Positions 14,147-14,444 of a stretch of 14,444 nt of DNA are shown here, piece after piece. The DNA is from Bacteroidales bacterium (GTDB lineage Bacteria; Bacteroidota; Bacteroidia; Bacteroidales; WCHB1-69). Numbering within the stretch: position 1 is the first letter of the stretch; every line of letters begins with the position of its first letter. Location of the stretch: positions 1 to 14,444 of the forward strand of contig JAISTU010000222.1 in the NCBI GenBank assembly GCA_031272415.1, in the 5' to 3' direction. A model generated the notes under the pieces. The model saw nothing but the letters and a program-made list of their open reading frames with translations, did no database searches and was not told where the DNA came from. A program made the position numbers and the translations under genes.

Positions 14147-14233
14147 TATAAAACATTGATTATCAATTAAATAACTCAAAAAAAATGCACCTCAAAAACA
14201 TCGCAAAAAAGTGTATAAAACATTGATTATCAA
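14147..14233 (+). repeat. 20-bp direct repeat carrying TTGATTATCAA
   Basis: TATAAAACATTGATTATCAA occurs at 14147-14166 and again, identically, at 14214-14233, with starts 67 bp apart. Each ends in the 11-bp palindrome TTGATTATCAA. A third palindrome, TTGATAATCAA, lies at 13526-13536 just after the outer-membrane gene. Confidence 0.8.
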
Positions 14234-14346
14234 ATTTTTATGCTAATTTTTTCAAAAAAATATTTTTTGCATATTTAGACCCAAAATTTGTCGCTTTTTT
14301 GGGGTGGTCTTTGGCTTGTAACTGTCTGATTATCAGTGAGTTTGAA

Positions 14347-14386
14347 AAAATGGGACATTTTTTCTTGAAAATGGGACATTTTTTGA
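14347..14386. promoter_or_regulatory. Pair of ATGggaCAT palindromes, possible operator
   Basis: Two sites, AAAAAATGGGACATTTTTT (centre 14354) and AAAATGGGACATTTT (centre 14375), each have inverted arms around GGA and lie exactly 21 bp apart, two helical turns. This is the layout expected for cooperative binding by a dimeric regulator. The gene it might control is outside the window. Confidence 0.4.
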
Positions 14387-14444
14387 AAAATTTATATTAA
14401 ATTGAGTATCAATAAATTATATGCATTTTTCAAAAAAATCAAAA

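Larger units (their letters stand above)
13520..14444. other. Repeat-dense non-coding region at the right edge
   Basis: No credible gene is visible in 925 bases; the longest open frame (13934-14170) is read through a simple 7-bp repeat. The region holds two copies of a 28-bp palindrome, a ~57-bp inverted repeat, several GTTCAGACAA half-sites, a 7-bp tandem array, 20-bp direct repeats centred on TTGATTATCAA, and two ATGggaCAT palindromes close to the end. The last part may be the control region of a gene beyond the window. Confidence 0.7.

Noticed and set aside
13934..14170. 78-aa open frame with LHSTLYTLHSTL repeats
   Set aside because: It is the translation of the 7-bp array and palindrome; no promoter and no family resemblance.

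Overview
The window looks like a chromosomal segment of a Bacteroidota (Bacteroidetes) bacterium. The evidence is an AT-rich background, no clear Shine-Dalgarno sites, eight promoter-like sites carrying the Bacteroidota -7 box TAnnTTTG (usually TATCTTTG), tRNAs without an encoded CCA, and outer-membrane proteins with signal peptides and an aromatic C-terminal residue. Genus cannot be told from the sequence. Most genes are ordinary housekeeping or envelope genes. I see no phage, IS transposase, CRISPR array or rRNA.

Layout, left to right. Positions 1-345 are non-coding repeat DNA with a GC-rich palindrome, an A18 tract and a terminator. At 346-519 on the minus strand is a tRNA-Ile(GAT)-tRNA-Ala(TGC) pair in the order normally found inside an rRNA operon, but without 16S or 23S and with its own -7 box. 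Next, also minus, come an M20 amidohydrolase (719-1921) and, upstream of it, a small outer-membrane protein (1951-2628), probably one operon. A PfkB-family kinase (2782-3762) follows, headed by tRNA-Asn(GTT) and its terminator. After an AT-rich gap comes kbl (4302-5492, minus), divergent from a Fic-domain protein (5656-6759, plus). The Fic gene is strikingly GC-rich in its first two thirds and is followed by what looks like a decayed coding tail. Two hairpins separate it from the convergent operon yihY-like -> yqaA-like (8465-7050, minus).

On the plus strand follow a secreted VWA-domain protein (8754-10148), an RlmD-type 23S rRNA m5U methyltransferase (10173-11612), manA (11702-12676) and a PorV/FadL-like outer-membrane barrel (12692-13519). 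The last 925 bases are non-coding and dense in repeats: two identical 28-bp palindromes, a 7-bp tandem array, a ~57-bp inverted repeat, TTGATWATCAA palindromes and a pair of ATGggaCAT palindromes 21 bp apart.

The genes do not form one pathway. The points most worth a second look are the promoter module TTG-N11-TAtyTTTG shared by four unrelated genes, the composition break inside fic with its NDTV/GTV-coding tail, the tRNA-Ile/Ala pair outside an rRNA operon, the tRNA-Asn terminator that ends at the pfkB start codon, and the repeat nest at the right edge. I found no convincing undescribed multi-gene system.
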